A model generated the notes under the pieces. It had not been told where the DNA came from. It ran no database searches and was given only the letters and a program-made list of their open reading frames with translations. This document shows, piece by piece, positions 1-6,675 of a stretch of DNA of 8,598 nucleotides. The stretch comes from IDS-8 sp964491485 (GTDB taxonomy: Bacteria > Pseudomonadota > Gammaproteobacteria > Steroidobacterales > Woeseiaceae), in the NCBI GenBank assembly GCA_964491485.1, contig CAZBGV010000141.1, positions 1 to 8,598 of the forward strand. The letters run 5' to 3'. A program made the translations under genes and the position numbers. Numbering within the stretch: the first letter of the stretch is position 1; the number at the start of each line of letters is the position of its first letter.

Positions 1-1103
1 ATCTCGCTCGTGCCTTCCCAGATGCGGTCGACGCGGAGCTCCCGGAAGAAGCGCTCGGCGGCGTTCTCGCGCATGTAGCCGCGCCCGCCGAAAATCTGCA
101 GCACGCGATCCGCGACTCGATTGGCCATCTCCGAAGCATACAGCTTTGCGATCGAGCAGCGCGTGTGCAGGCGCTTCACGTCCTCGCCGCGGTCGTGCGC
201 CGCGGCCGCCTCGAAGGTCATGAGGCGGGCGGCGGCGAGCTCGGTGACGCTGTCGGCGAGCATGAACTGGATCGCCTGGCGCTCGGCGAGCGGCTCGCCG
301 CCGACCATGCGCCCGAGCGCGAATTCCCGCGCCTCCTCGATCAGCCGCGCCGCCGCGCCGCAGCAGCGGGCCGCGATCATCAGCCGCTCGCGGCGGAACC
401 AGCTCAGCGTGTAGGCCATGCCGTCGCCGGGGCGGCCGACCCGATTGGCGGCGGGCACGCGGACCCCGGCGAAGCGGCAGGTCGGGTGATGCGCGGCGAA
501 CGTGTGGCTGAAATGCGGCGAAGCGACGACCTCGATGCCGGGCGTGCCCTGGTCCACCAGGAACAGCGCCTCCCCGCCCTCTTCCGGCAGCCTCGCCTGG
601 AACCAGTAGAACTCCGCGAGGTTGGCGCTGGTCACGAACCACTTCTCGCCGTCCAGCCGGTAGCCGTCGCCGTCACGCGTGGCGGTGGCTTCCAGCGAGG
701 CCACGTCCGACCCCGGTCCGGCCTCCGTGATGGCGTAGCAATCGTGCTTTTCGCCGCGCATCAGCGGCAGGACATAGTGCTCGATCTGCGCGTCGGTGCA
801 GGCCTCGAACATCCAGCTTTGCGGCTCGGCGAAGCACCATGACAGCGCGTTCGTCACGCGGCCGAGTTGCTCCCATACGGCGACCTGCTCGACGATCCTG
901 AGCTCGAGCCCGCCGTAGGCCCGCGGCACGTCCATGGCGCTGAAGCCGAGCTCGATCGCCCGCGCCTTGTGGCGCTTGCGCACGTCCTCCGGCAACCACC
1001 CCTCATTCAGCTCGGCCTCCACCTCGAACGGCTGCAGCAGGTCGGCGAACTCGCGCGCCTTCGCCTGCCATTCGAGCGCGCCGGGATCCAGTTCCGGATT
1101 CAC
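1..1103 (-). CDS. Acyl-CoA dehydrogenase, C-terminus cut by window edge
   Basis: FAD-dependent enzyme that oxidises an acyl-CoA to the 2,3-enoyl-CoA, presumably passing electrons to ETF. I translated the minus strand by hand from a GTG at 1103: 367 codons without a stop reach the window edge. The FAD/substrate signature AITEAGPGSD is at about residues 124-133. The second family signature, beginning QIFGGRGY, is at about 336-343 with correctly spaced acidic and basic residues after it. The ending RIWEGTSE places the catalytic Glu at about residue 363, the position used by medium- and short-chain type enzymes. Family members are about 380-390 aa, so only some 15-25 residues should be missing. 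GTG is chosen because AGGAGG lies 4 nt upstream and the gene follows the TetR stop by 8 nt, implying one leftward operon. The family call is firm; the acyl substrate is unknown. Confidence 0.93.
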   Translation of the reverse strand, partial: MNPELDPGALEWQAKAREFADLLQPFEVEAELNEGWLPEDVRKRHKARAIELGFSAMDVPRAYGGLELRIVEQVAVWEQLGRVTNALSWCFAEPQSWMFEACTDAQIEHYVLPLMRGEKHDCYAITEAGPGSDVASLEATATRDGDGYRLDGEKWFVTSANLAEFYWFQARLPEEGGEALFLVDQGTPGIEVVASPHFSHTFAAHHPTCRFAGVRVPAANRVGRPGDGMAYTLSWFRRERLMIAARCCGAAARLIEEAREFALGRMVGGEPLAERQAIQFMLADSVTELAAARLMTFEAAAAHDRGEDVKRLHTRCSIAKLYASEMANRVADRVLQIFGGRGYMRENAAERFFRELRVDRIWEGTSE

Positions 1104-1107
1104 ACCG

Positions 1108-1113
1108 CCTCCT
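1108..1113 (-). promoter_or_regulatory. Ribosome binding site of the acyl-CoA dehydrogenase, overlapping the tetR stop
   Basis: On the minus strand a perfect AGGAGG overlaps the last two bases of the TetR stop codon (TAG, 1114-1112) and sits 4 nt before the GTG at 1103. The spacing is short, but the site decides the start codon, and its overlap with the upstream stop suggests that the two genes are translated from one mRNA. Confidence 0.6.
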
Positions 1114-1741
1114 ATTCGTAATGCTCGGGAAACACCGCGCGCAGGTAGCTGTACACGGCGTCCATCGCCTCCTCGCGATCGAAACCGCGCGGGCTCACGA
1201 GGTACGACAGCCACAGGCCGTCGGTCATCGAGGACAGCGCATCGGTCACGAGCTGAGCGCTGACGTGCTTATAGCCGCCCTCGTCGATGATCGCCTGGCA
1301 GAGTGCCCGGATCGCCTCGTCGTAGCCGCGATCGTAGGCCTCGCAGATTTTCTGGTACGTCGGCACCGCCTTGACCTCGCCCCAGAAAGCAAACCACACG
1401 GCCAGCTTCTGGCGATCGCAGATCGAGGGCTTCAGGTCCATCTCCATCATCGCGAGCAGCTTCTCCGCGGGCTCGGGGCCCGATTTCTCGAGCGTCGCGT
1501 CGAATTGCGCCTTGTAATCCTCCGCGAGGTACTGGAGCGTCTCGTTCAGCAGGTTCTCCTTGCTGGTGAAGTGCAGGTTGACGATGCCCTGCGACAGGCC
1601 GGCCTCCTGCGCGACGTCGCCCAGCGTGATGCTGCCGAGCCCCTTTCGCGAGATGCATTTGATGGTTGCGAGAATGAGCTGCTGCCGGCGCTCCTCGCGA
1701 GTCGCCGTGCGGCGGCTGCTCTTCGCTGCTGCGACCGCCAT
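1112..1741 (-). CDS. TetR-family transcriptional regulator, BetI-like
   Basis: Predicted DNA-binding repressor of 209 aa. The N-terminal helix-turn-helix spans about residues 38-58 (TLGDVAQEAGLSQGIVNLHF), followed by the usual K-E-N-L-L continuation. The ligand-binding half carries LAVWFAFW at about 113-120 and DGLWLSYLVS at about 174-183. These resemble AWLAFW and DGLWLR in Escherichia coli BetI, the choline-responsive repressor, so the C-terminal domain looks BetI-type. The ATG at 1741 is chosen because GGGAGG (1754-1749) lies 7 nt upstream; a longer open frame to 2002 only continues through the N gap. It is cotranscribed with an acyl-CoA dehydrogenase and divergent from the aminotransferase/oxidoreductase series, so it probably controls one or both through the inverted repeat at 1992-2009. 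The inducer is not known; BetI-like does not prove that choline is sensed. Confidence 0.9.
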   Translation of the reverse strand: MAVAAAKSSRRTATREERRQQLILATIKCISRKGLGSITLGDVAQEAGLSQGIVNLHFTSKENLLNETLQYLAEDYKAQFDATLEKSGPEPAEKLLAMMEMDLKPSICDRQKLAVWFAFWGEVKAVPTYQKICEAYDRGYDEAIRALCQAIIDEGGYKHVSAQLVTDALSSMTDGLWLSYLVSPRGFDREEAMDAVYSYLRAVFPEHYE

Positions 1742-1757
1742 TCCATTACCTCCCGAT

Positions 1758-1857
1758 NNNNNNNNNNNNNNNNNNNNNNNNNNNNNNNNNNNNNNNNNNN
1801 NNNNNNNNNNNNNNNNNNNNNNNNNNNNNNNNNNNNNNNNNNNNNNNNNNNNNNNNN
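1758..1857. other. Assembly gap of exactly 100 N inside the divergent intergenic region
   Basis: One hundred consecutive Ns start 16 nt upstream of the tetR ATG. A round 100 is the usual placeholder for a gap of unknown length, so the real interval may be of any size and could hold a promoter, an operator or even a gene. The remaining gene-free sequence, 1858-2069, is strongly GC-rich up to about 1985 and AT-richer from 1985 to 2017. I see no convincing -35/-10 pair on either strand and no RNA gene there. Confidence 0.97.
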
Positions 1858-1991
1858 CGACCCCCATTCTGCCCCGCCGGTCGCGCCGGCCGGGTCCCGC
1901 GGCCCCGACGGGCCCGCCCGCGCATTCTTGCGCAAACGGCGCCTTTACGGCAGCCCCACCCCCTGGCCGGAACCCGCATCCTGCCACATTC

Positions 1992-2009
1992 TGAATGACC
2001 ATTCATTCA
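1992..2009. promoter_or_regulatory. Probable TetR-family operator (perfect inverted repeat)
   Basis: TGAATGA-CCAT-TCATTCA is a perfect 7-bp inverted repeat with a 4-bp spacer in a locally AT-rich patch, 61 nt upstream of the aminotransferase start. Its arms equal those of the operator known for the TetR-family regulator FadR of Bacillus subtilis (TGAATGA-N4-TCATTCA). Because a TetR gene is encoded divergently next to it, autoregulation and control of the rightward operon are the natural inference. Binding is not shown by the sequence. Confidence 0.65.
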
Positions 2010-2022
2010 TCTTTCTGGACTT

Positions 2023-2034
2023 GGAGGGCCCTCC
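2023..2034. repeat. 12-bp perfect palindrome in the 5' leader
   Basis: GGAGGGCCCTCC is a perfect 12-bp palindrome lying 13 nt downstream of the likely TetR operator and 35 nt before the aminotransferase ATG. Without a loop it would be a weak hairpin. It might be a protein-binding site or chance in GC-rich DNA. Confidence 0.4.
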
Positions 2035-2069
2035 CGTGCCATGCTGGGGCCACTTGAATCGGAGGTTTT

Positions 2070-3404
2070 ATGAGGTGTCTTACCAACTCGAATAATCATT
2101 TCCGCAAAGCTATCACCCGCCTGCCCCTCGGCGTTTCTTCCAATTTCCGCTACTGGGGCGACGACCGGACCCTGTACGTGCAGTCTGCAAAGGGCGCACG
2201 AATCCGGGATATCGACGGCAACGATTACATCGATTACCGCCTGGCCTACGGGCCCTGCATCCTCGGCTACGCCGATCCCCGCGTGGACGCCGCCGCCCGC
2301 GAAGGCATGGAGATCGGCGGCGTGTTCGCGCTCGCCACGGAGCTCGAATACGAGACGGCGGAGCGTATCCACCGCATGGTGCCCGCCGCGGAGCTGATCC
2401 GTTTCTCGAATTCCGGCACCGAGGCCGTCATGGCGGCGATGCGCATCGCGCGCGCCTGGACCGGCAAGGACCGGCACATCGTGGTCGAAGGCGGCTACCA
2501 CGGCGTTTTCAGCGAGGTCATGTGGTATGCCGACGTCGAGGACTGGAGCCCGAAACGCGGCGACCCCGAGATCCGGCCGTACGGCGAAGGCGTCCCCTCG
2601 CTCCTGAAATCCCTCTTCTACAGCGTGCCACTGAACGACGCCAACGCAGTGGAGGACGTCCTGAAGCGGCATGCCGACGAGATCGGCACTTTCCTGATCG
2701 AGCCGATCATGGGCAACTGCTGCGCGCTCACCGCCACGCGCGAATACCTGAGCGACGTGCGCTGGCTGTGCGACCGTTACGGCGTCGTGCTGATCGTCGA
2801 CGAGGTGAAAACCGGGTTTCGCGTGGCGAAAGGCGGCGTTCAGGAGCTCCTGGGCGTCAAGGCCGATCTCTGCACCTTCGCTAAGGCGATGGGGAACGGT
2901 TACCCGATCGCCGTCGTTGCAGGGCGCGAAGACATCATGCGCTGCATCGGCGAGCGGGTCGTGCATGGCGGGACGTTCACCGCTCACTCGGTGTCGCTGG
3001 CTGCGGCGAACCGCACGCTCCAGATCCTCGAGGAGACGGACGCGCTGGCGAAGATCGAGAGCTACGGGCGCAGCCTGCAGGCCGGGCTCAGGAAAATCCT
3101 TTCCGCTCGCGGCATCGCCCACTGCTTCGTCGGCCACCCGTCCATGACCGGGCTTTTCTTCAGCGAAAAGCCGCCGCGCGACTATCGGGACTGGGTGAAT
3201 ACCGACTACGAGTTCTACGACACCCTGGCGCCCGAGCTGCACGAGCTGGGCCTGCTCGTCGAGCCGGATTCACGCGAGCCGTGGTTCATCTGCGAAGCTC
3301 ATGATGTGAAATGTCTCGAGGAAACTCTGGACAAATTCGAGCGCGCGGTAGACATTACTTTGAAGAAACTGCCGAGCGACAGCAGCCGCGTCTACACGGC
3401 ATAA
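2070..3404 (+). CDS. Class III PLP-dependent aminotransferase, glutamate-1-semialdehyde-aminotransferase-like
   Basis: Cytosolic fold-type I PLP enzyme of 444 aa. The N-terminal segment with DIDGNDYIDYRLAYGPCILGY (in part, residues 48-67) is typical of the GSA aminomutase branch. PLP phosphate-binding SGTEA is at 115-119, GGYHG at 141-145, and the cofactor-ring Asp in DEVKTGFR at 244-251. The Schiff-base Lys is K272 in FAKAMGNGYP, and the GGTFTAHS segment at about 300-307 is the usual second-subunit phosphate contact. All key residues are present, so it should be active. The ATG has GGAGG 4 nt upstream (2061-2065). Its context with flavoproteins, a GcvT-like protein and CoA enzymes argues for amine or amino-acid catabolism, either transamination or aminomutase chemistry, rather than a haem-biosynthesis hemL. 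The substrate is not predictable. A hairpin follows the gene. Confidence 0.93.
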   Translation: MRCLTNSNNHFRKAITRLPLGVSSNFRYWGDDRTLYVQSAKGARIRDIDGNDYIDYRLAYGPCILGYADPRVDAAAREGMEIGGVFALATELEYETAERIHRMVPAAELIRFSNSGTEAVMAAMRIARAWTGKDRHIVVEGGYHGVFSEVMWYADVEDWSPKRGDPEIRPYGEGVPSLLKSLFYSVPLNDANAVEDVLKRHADEIGTFLIEPIMGNCCALTATREYLSDVRWLCDRYGVVLIVDEVKTGFRVAKGGVQELLGVKADLCTFAKAMGNGYPIAVVAGREDIMRCIGERVVHGGTFTAHSVSLAAANRTLQILEETDALAKIESYGRSLQAGLRKILSARGIAHCFVGHPSMTGLFFSEKPPRDYRDWVNTDYEFYDTLAPELHELGLLVEPDSREPWFICEAHDVKCLEETLDKFERAVDITLKKLPSDSSRVYTA

Positions 3405-3420
3405 TACCGATGCTGCACGT

Positions 3421-3454
3421 TGAGAAGCGGTGGTCGCGAGGCCACCGCTTTTCA
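3421..3454 (+). terminator. Terminator-like hairpin between aminotransferase and first oxidoreductase
   Basis: The 15-nt left arm starting TGAGAAGCGG pairs with the right arm ending CCGCTTTTCA around a GCGA (GNRA-type) loop at 3436-3439, with two G-T wobbles and no bulge. The U tract (TTTT, 3449-3452) lies within the distal stem and is short. It begins 16 nt after the aminotransferase stop. It may terminate partly, act as an RNA-processing or stability element, or attenuate the downstream genes. Confidence 0.6.
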
Positions 3455-3460
3455 CGTTCT

Positions 3461-3496
3461 GCGGATCGCATCCGCTGGCGGCCGGCATCGCCGGCC
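3461..3496 (+). repeat. Two consecutive short inverted repeats before the first oxidoreductase
   Basis: GCGGAT-CGC-ATCCGC (3461-3475) and GGCCGGC-ATC-GCCGGCC (3480-3496) are perfect 6-bp and 7-bp inverted repeats with 3-nt loops. They follow the larger hairpin directly and end 25 nt before the next ATG. Neither has a T tract. They could fold in the leader of the next gene, or be chance products of GC-rich intergenic DNA. Confidence 0.45.
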
Positions 3497-3521
3497 CTGA
3501 GCCCGGGGACTATCTCACTCG

Positions 3522-5138
3522 ATGAAAACCTATGATGCCATCGTCGTCGGGGCGGGTCACAACGGCCTGACCAACGCGGCCTTCCTCGCCAAGGCAGGTC
3601 TCGACGTGCTCTGCCTCGAGAAGAACGACTACATCGGCGGCGCGGCCGTCAGCCGGAATCTCTACAAGGACTGGATCTACTCCAACTGCTCCTACGTCTG
3701 CTCGCTGCTCAGGCCGGAGATTTTCCGCGCCCTGGAGCTGCACCGGCACGGCCTGCAGATCACGCCGTACGGAGGGGGTGTGACGTTCCTCGAGAACGGC
3801 GGCTATTTCGGCTCGTACTGGGACCCCGAAGTGGCGCACCGCGAGTACGCACGCTTTTCGAAGCACGATGCGGATGCCTACCAGCGCTACTCTTCCGACG
3901 TGATGCGGCAGACGCGTTTCATCCGCGAGTTCCTGCTGCGCACGCCGCCCGATCCCACCTCGTTCAAGCCGCGCGATCTGAAGGAGCTGGCCCTCCTCGG
4001 CCGCCGCTTCTTCGAGATGGGCGAGGAGCGGATGCTCGAGACGATCCGCTTCTGGACGATGAGTGTCGCGGAATATCTCGACGAGTACTTCGAGACCGAC
4101 GTGATCAAGGCGGCGCTCTCGGGGAGCGGCATCATCGGCACGGCGCTCGGCATTCACTCCCCCGGCACGGCGTACGTGCTGCTGCACCATTACATGGGCG
4201 AGGTGGACGGCAACGTCGGCTCCTGGGGTTACGCCCGCGGCGGGATGGGCGCCGTCTCGAAAGCGATCGCGGGCGCCTTCCAGTCGTACGGGGGCGAGCT
4301 CCGGACCGATGCCGGCGTCGAGCAGATCGTCGTGCGCAACGGGCGCGTCAAAGGCGTCGCGCTCACCACCGGCGAGGAGATCGACGCGAAGATCGTGGTG
4401 TCCGCCATGGACGTGAAGCGCACCTTCCTGAAGTGCATGGACGAGAAGGACCTGCCGCCGGCGTTCTACCGCCGGGTGAAGAATTTCAAGATCCGCGGCT
4501 CGTCCGGCAAGCTCAACATCGCCCTCGACGGCCTGCCCACTTTCCCGGCGCTGCCGAAGAACAATCCGCTGCTCGACGGCGACATGCACTTCATCGATTC
4601 GATGGAGCGCATGGAGCGCGCCTATGACGACTGGAAGGACGGCACGTGGTCGAAGGATCCGTACGTCGACATGGTGATCCCCACCGTGACGGATCCCACC
4701 ATGGCGCCTCCCGGCAAGCACTTCATGAGCTGCTTCATCCAGTACTGCCCGTATCGCGTGAAAGGACAACCGTGGACGGACGAGCAGCGCCAGGCGTTCG
4801 GCAAGACCGTCATCGACCAGATCGCGAAGTACAGCCCCGACTTCAAGGATCTGATCCTGCACGTCGAGATCCGCACGCCCGAGGACATCGAGCGCGAAGC
4901 GGGTCTTTCCGAAGGCAACATCTTCCACGGCGAGCTGACGATGGACCAGCTGCTCTTCAACCGTCCGGTGCCCGGCTACGCGCAATACCGCGGGCCGGTC
5001 GGCGGGCTCTACCTGTGCGCCTCCAGCACGCACCCGGGCGGCGGGGTCATGGCGGCGCCGGGTGCCAACGCCGCTCGCGAGATCCTGCTCGACCTGAAGC
5101 GCAACAACACGGTACCGGAGAACTTCGGCGATGACTGA
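3522..5138 (+). CDS. FAD/NAD(P)-dependent oxidoreductase, phytoene desaturase/PYROXD2 type (first of a tandem pair)
   Basis: Flavoprotein of 538 aa. The dinucleotide-binding motif GAGHNG is at residues 10-15, with the ribose-binding acidic residue E33 in CLEKND, followed by IGGAAVSRN as in the CrtI family. The C-terminal FAD-closing motif is YLCASSTHPGGGVMAAPG at about 496-513, matching the HPGxG ending of phytoene desaturases. No signal peptide or clear membrane helix is seen. Proteins of this branch are often labelled phytoene dehydrogenase, but there is no carotenoid gene here (no crtB or crtE), so carotenoid synthesis is unlikely. The ATG at 3522 lacks a good Shine-Dalgarno sequence (only GGGG, 13 nt upstream), so initiation may be weak. 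The end overlaps the next gene by 8 nt. The reaction is unknown; oxidation of a C-N or C-C bond is inferred from the neighbours. Confidence 0.9.
   Translation: MKTYDAIVVGAGHNGLTNAAFLAKAGLDVLCLEKNDYIGGAAVSRNLYKDWIYSNCSYVCSLLRPEIFRALELHRHGLQITPYGGGVTFLENGGYFGSYWDPEVAHREYARFSKHDADAYQRYSSDVMRQTRFIREFLLRTPPDPTSFKPRDLKELALLGRRFFEMGEERMLETIRFWTMSVAEYLDEYFETDVIKAALSGSGIIGTALGIHSPGTAYVLLHHYMGEVDGNVGSWGYARGGMGAVSKAIAGAFQSYGGELRTDAGVEQIVVRNGRVKGVALTTGEEIDAKIVVSAMDVKRTFLKCMDEKDLPPAFYRRVKNFKIRGSSGKLNIALDGLPTFPALPKNNPLLDGDMHFIDSMERMERAYDDWKDGTWSKDPYVDMVIPTVTDPTMAPPGKHFMSCFIQYCPYRVKGQPWTDEQRQAFGKTVIDQIAKYSPDFKDLILHVEIRTPEDIEREAGLSEGNIFHGELTMDQLLFNRPVPGYAQYRGPVGGLYLCASSTHPGGGVMAAPGANAAREILLDLKRNNTVPENFGDD
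5117..5122 (+). promoter_or_regulatory. Ribosome binding site of the second oxidoreductase, inside the first
   Basis: GGAGAA lies within the last codons of the first oxidoreductase, 8 nt before the ATG at 5131. It supports that start and therefore the 8-nt overlap (ATGACTGA, 5131-5138) between the two paralogues, a layout typical of translational coupling. Confidence 0.6.
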
Positions 5139-6675
5139 TCGATACGACGCCATCGTGGTCGGCGCCGGGCACAACGGGCTCGTGTGCGCCGCCCTGCTCG
5201 CTCGCGCCGGCAGGAAGGTGCTGGTGCTCGAGGCGGCCGACGAGGTCGGCGGCGGCGCCCGTAACCGCCGCTTGGCCGAGGGCTTCTCCGTTTCCGCCTG
5301 CGCGCACCTGCTCTACCAGCTGCAGCCGCAGGTCCTGGGCGAGCTCGGCATCAGCCTGCCGCGCGCCGCGGAAGGCCTGTCCACCATCGCGCTGTCGCGC
5401 GACGGGCAGCACGTGCGCCTGAACGGCGCGCGCGCGGAAGGGGTGGACGACGCCGACCAGGCCGCATGGCGGGATTTCCACCGCCGCATGACGCGCTTCG
5501 CGGACCTGCTGGCCAAGTACCTGAACCGCATTCCGCCGCGGCTCGCGAACGGCACGCGGCGGGACGTCCTCACGCTCGCCGAGCTCGGCCTCGACCTGCG
5601 CCGGCTGGGACGCGAGGAGATGCGCGAATTCCTGCGCCTCATCGGCATGAACATCTACGACGAGGTGGAGGAACGGTTCCAGAACCCGCTGCTCAAGGGC
5701 GCCGTGTCCCTGGACGCCGTGCTCGGCACGCACCTCGGCCCGCGCTCGCCCAACACCATCCTCACGTATCTTTACCGGCTGTGCGGCGACCACGGCCGCG
5801 CGAGCCTGCCAGCGGGCGGCATGGGCGCGGTGGCCGAGGCGCTCGCGCAGTGCGCGCGCGGTCACGGCGTGACGATCCGCACCGGGATGCCGGTGCGCCG
5901 CATCGTGGTGGAGAACGGCCGTGCCGCGGGCGTGGAGACGGAAAACGGCGAGACGTTCGCGAGCTGGACGATCGTCTCGAACGCCGACCCGAAGCGCACG
6001 CTGCTCGAGCTCGTGGGCAGCCGGCACCTGGAGACCGGTTTCACGCGGCGCATCGCGAACCTGCGCTCGCGCGGCAACGCCGCCAAGCTGCACCTCGCGC
6101 TCGACGGCCTGCCGGCATTCGACGGCCTCGAGCGCAAGGAGCTCGGCGATCGCCTGCTGATCGCCCCGGACGCCGATTACGTCGAGCGGGCGTTCAACCC
6201 GGCGAAGTACGGCGAAATGTCGGCCGAACCCGTGCTCGAGATCACGCTGCCGAGCTTCCGGGACGCGTCGCTCGCGCCGACCGGCAAGCACGTGCTGTCC
6301 GCGATCGTGCAGTACGCGCCCTATCGGCTCACGGCGGGCTGGTCGGAGGCCACGCGCGAGTCGCTGAAGGAGCGCGCTATCGAAACCATCGCCGCTTATG
6401 CCCCGGACCTGCCGGGACGCATCGTCGCAGCGGAGCTGCTCTCGCCGGCCGACATCGAAGCCGAGTTCGGCATCACCGGCGGCCACTGGCATCACGCCGA
6501 GCTCACGCTGGACCAGTTCCTGTTCGTGCGCCCCGTGGCCGGCGCCGCACAATACCGCATGCCGCTCGAGGGCCTGTGGCTCTGCGGCGCGGGCACGCAC
6601 CCCGGCGGCGGCATCACCGGCGCGTGCGGCCGCAATGCCGCGCGCATGATCCTGAAGCACCAGAAACCCGCCTGA
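5131..6675 (+). CDS. FAD/NAD(P)-dependent oxidoreductase, phytoene desaturase/PYROXD2 type (second of a tandem pair)
   Basis: Paralogue of the preceding gene, 514 aa. The motif GAGHNG is at residues 11-16, E34 is in VLEAAD, and the C-terminal motif GLWLCGAGTHPGGGITGACG is at 481-500. This is closer to the canonical CrtI ending (GAGTHPG) than the CASSTHPG of the first copy. Both share YDAIVVGAGHNGL near the start, a GGMGAV segment mid-protein, and FHGELT/HHAELT-type and PxxGxAQYR segments before the C-terminal motif, so they arose by duplication and then diverged clearly. The start overlaps the first gene by 8 nt and the stop TGA overlaps the next ATG by 1 nt. The two may form a heteromer or act on successive intermediates; this is inferred from the coupling only. 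No signal peptide is evident. Confidence 0.9.
   Translation: MTDRYDAIVVGAGHNGLVCAALLARAGRKVLVLEAADEVGGGARNRRLAEGFSVSACAHLLYQLQPQVLGELGISLPRAAEGLSTIALSRDGQHVRLNGARAEGVDDADQAAWRDFHRRMTRFADLLAKYLNRIPPRLANGTRRDVLTLAELGLDLRRLGREEMREFLRLIGMNIYDEVEERFQNPLLKGAVSLDAVLGTHLGPRSPNTILTYLYRLCGDHGRASLPAGGMGAVAEALAQCARGHGVTIRTGMPVRRIVVENGRAAGVETENGETFASWTIVSNADPKRTLLELVGSRHLETGFTRRIANLRSRGNAAKLHLALDGLPAFDGLERKELGDRLLIAPDADYVERAFNPAKYGEMSAEPVLEITLPSFRDASLAPTGKHVLSAIVQYAPYRLTAGWSEATRESLKERAIETIAAYAPDLPGRIVAAELLSPADIEAEFGITGGHWHHAELTLDQFLFVRPVAGAAQYRMPLEGLWLCGAGTHPGGGITGACGRNAARMILKHQKPA

Noticed and set aside
165..842. 225-aa plus-strand open frame at the left end
   Set aside because: It is antisense to the acyl-CoA dehydrogenase, whose two family signatures and catalytic Glu are intact on the minus strand.
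1928..1935. TTGCGCAA palindrome as an operator
   Set aside because: Only 8 bp, in GC-rich sequence, with nothing else to support it.
1742..2002. Longer N-terminus for the TetR regulator, starting at 2002
   Set aside because: It would run through the N gap and across the inverted repeat. The ATG at 1741 has a perfect ribosome site and gives the normal family length.
2007..3242. 411-aa open frame antisense to the aminotransferase
   Set aside because: Shadow of a gene with all PLP-binding residues present on the plus strand.
2070..3404. hemL (glutamate-1-semialdehyde aminomutase) for haem synthesis
   Set aside because: The fold and catalytic residues are GSA-like, but the first position in a TetR-controlled catabolic operon argues for a paralogue with another substrate.
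3510..5174. 554-aa open frame antisense to the first oxidoreductase
   Set aside because: It mirrors the real gene in GC-rich DNA, has a low-complexity Arg/Ala/Val/His/Asp-rich composition and no recognisable domain. The plus strand there encodes a clear flavoprotein.
5047..6660. 537-aa open frame antisense to the second oxidoreductase
   Set aside because: Same shadow effect; its composition is biased and no motif is seen.
5466..6674. Upstream in-frame extension of the aminomethyltransferase through the second oxidoreductase (817-aa open frame)
   Set aside because: The extension is Arg/Pro/Ala-rich shadow sequence. The T-protein fold starts only after 6675, where TGATG coupling gives a natural start.
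3522..6675. Carotenoid biosynthesis (true phytoene desaturases)
   Set aside because: There is no phytoene synthase or geranylgeranyl diphosphate synthase in the window, and the neighbours are CoA, PLP and folate enzymes.
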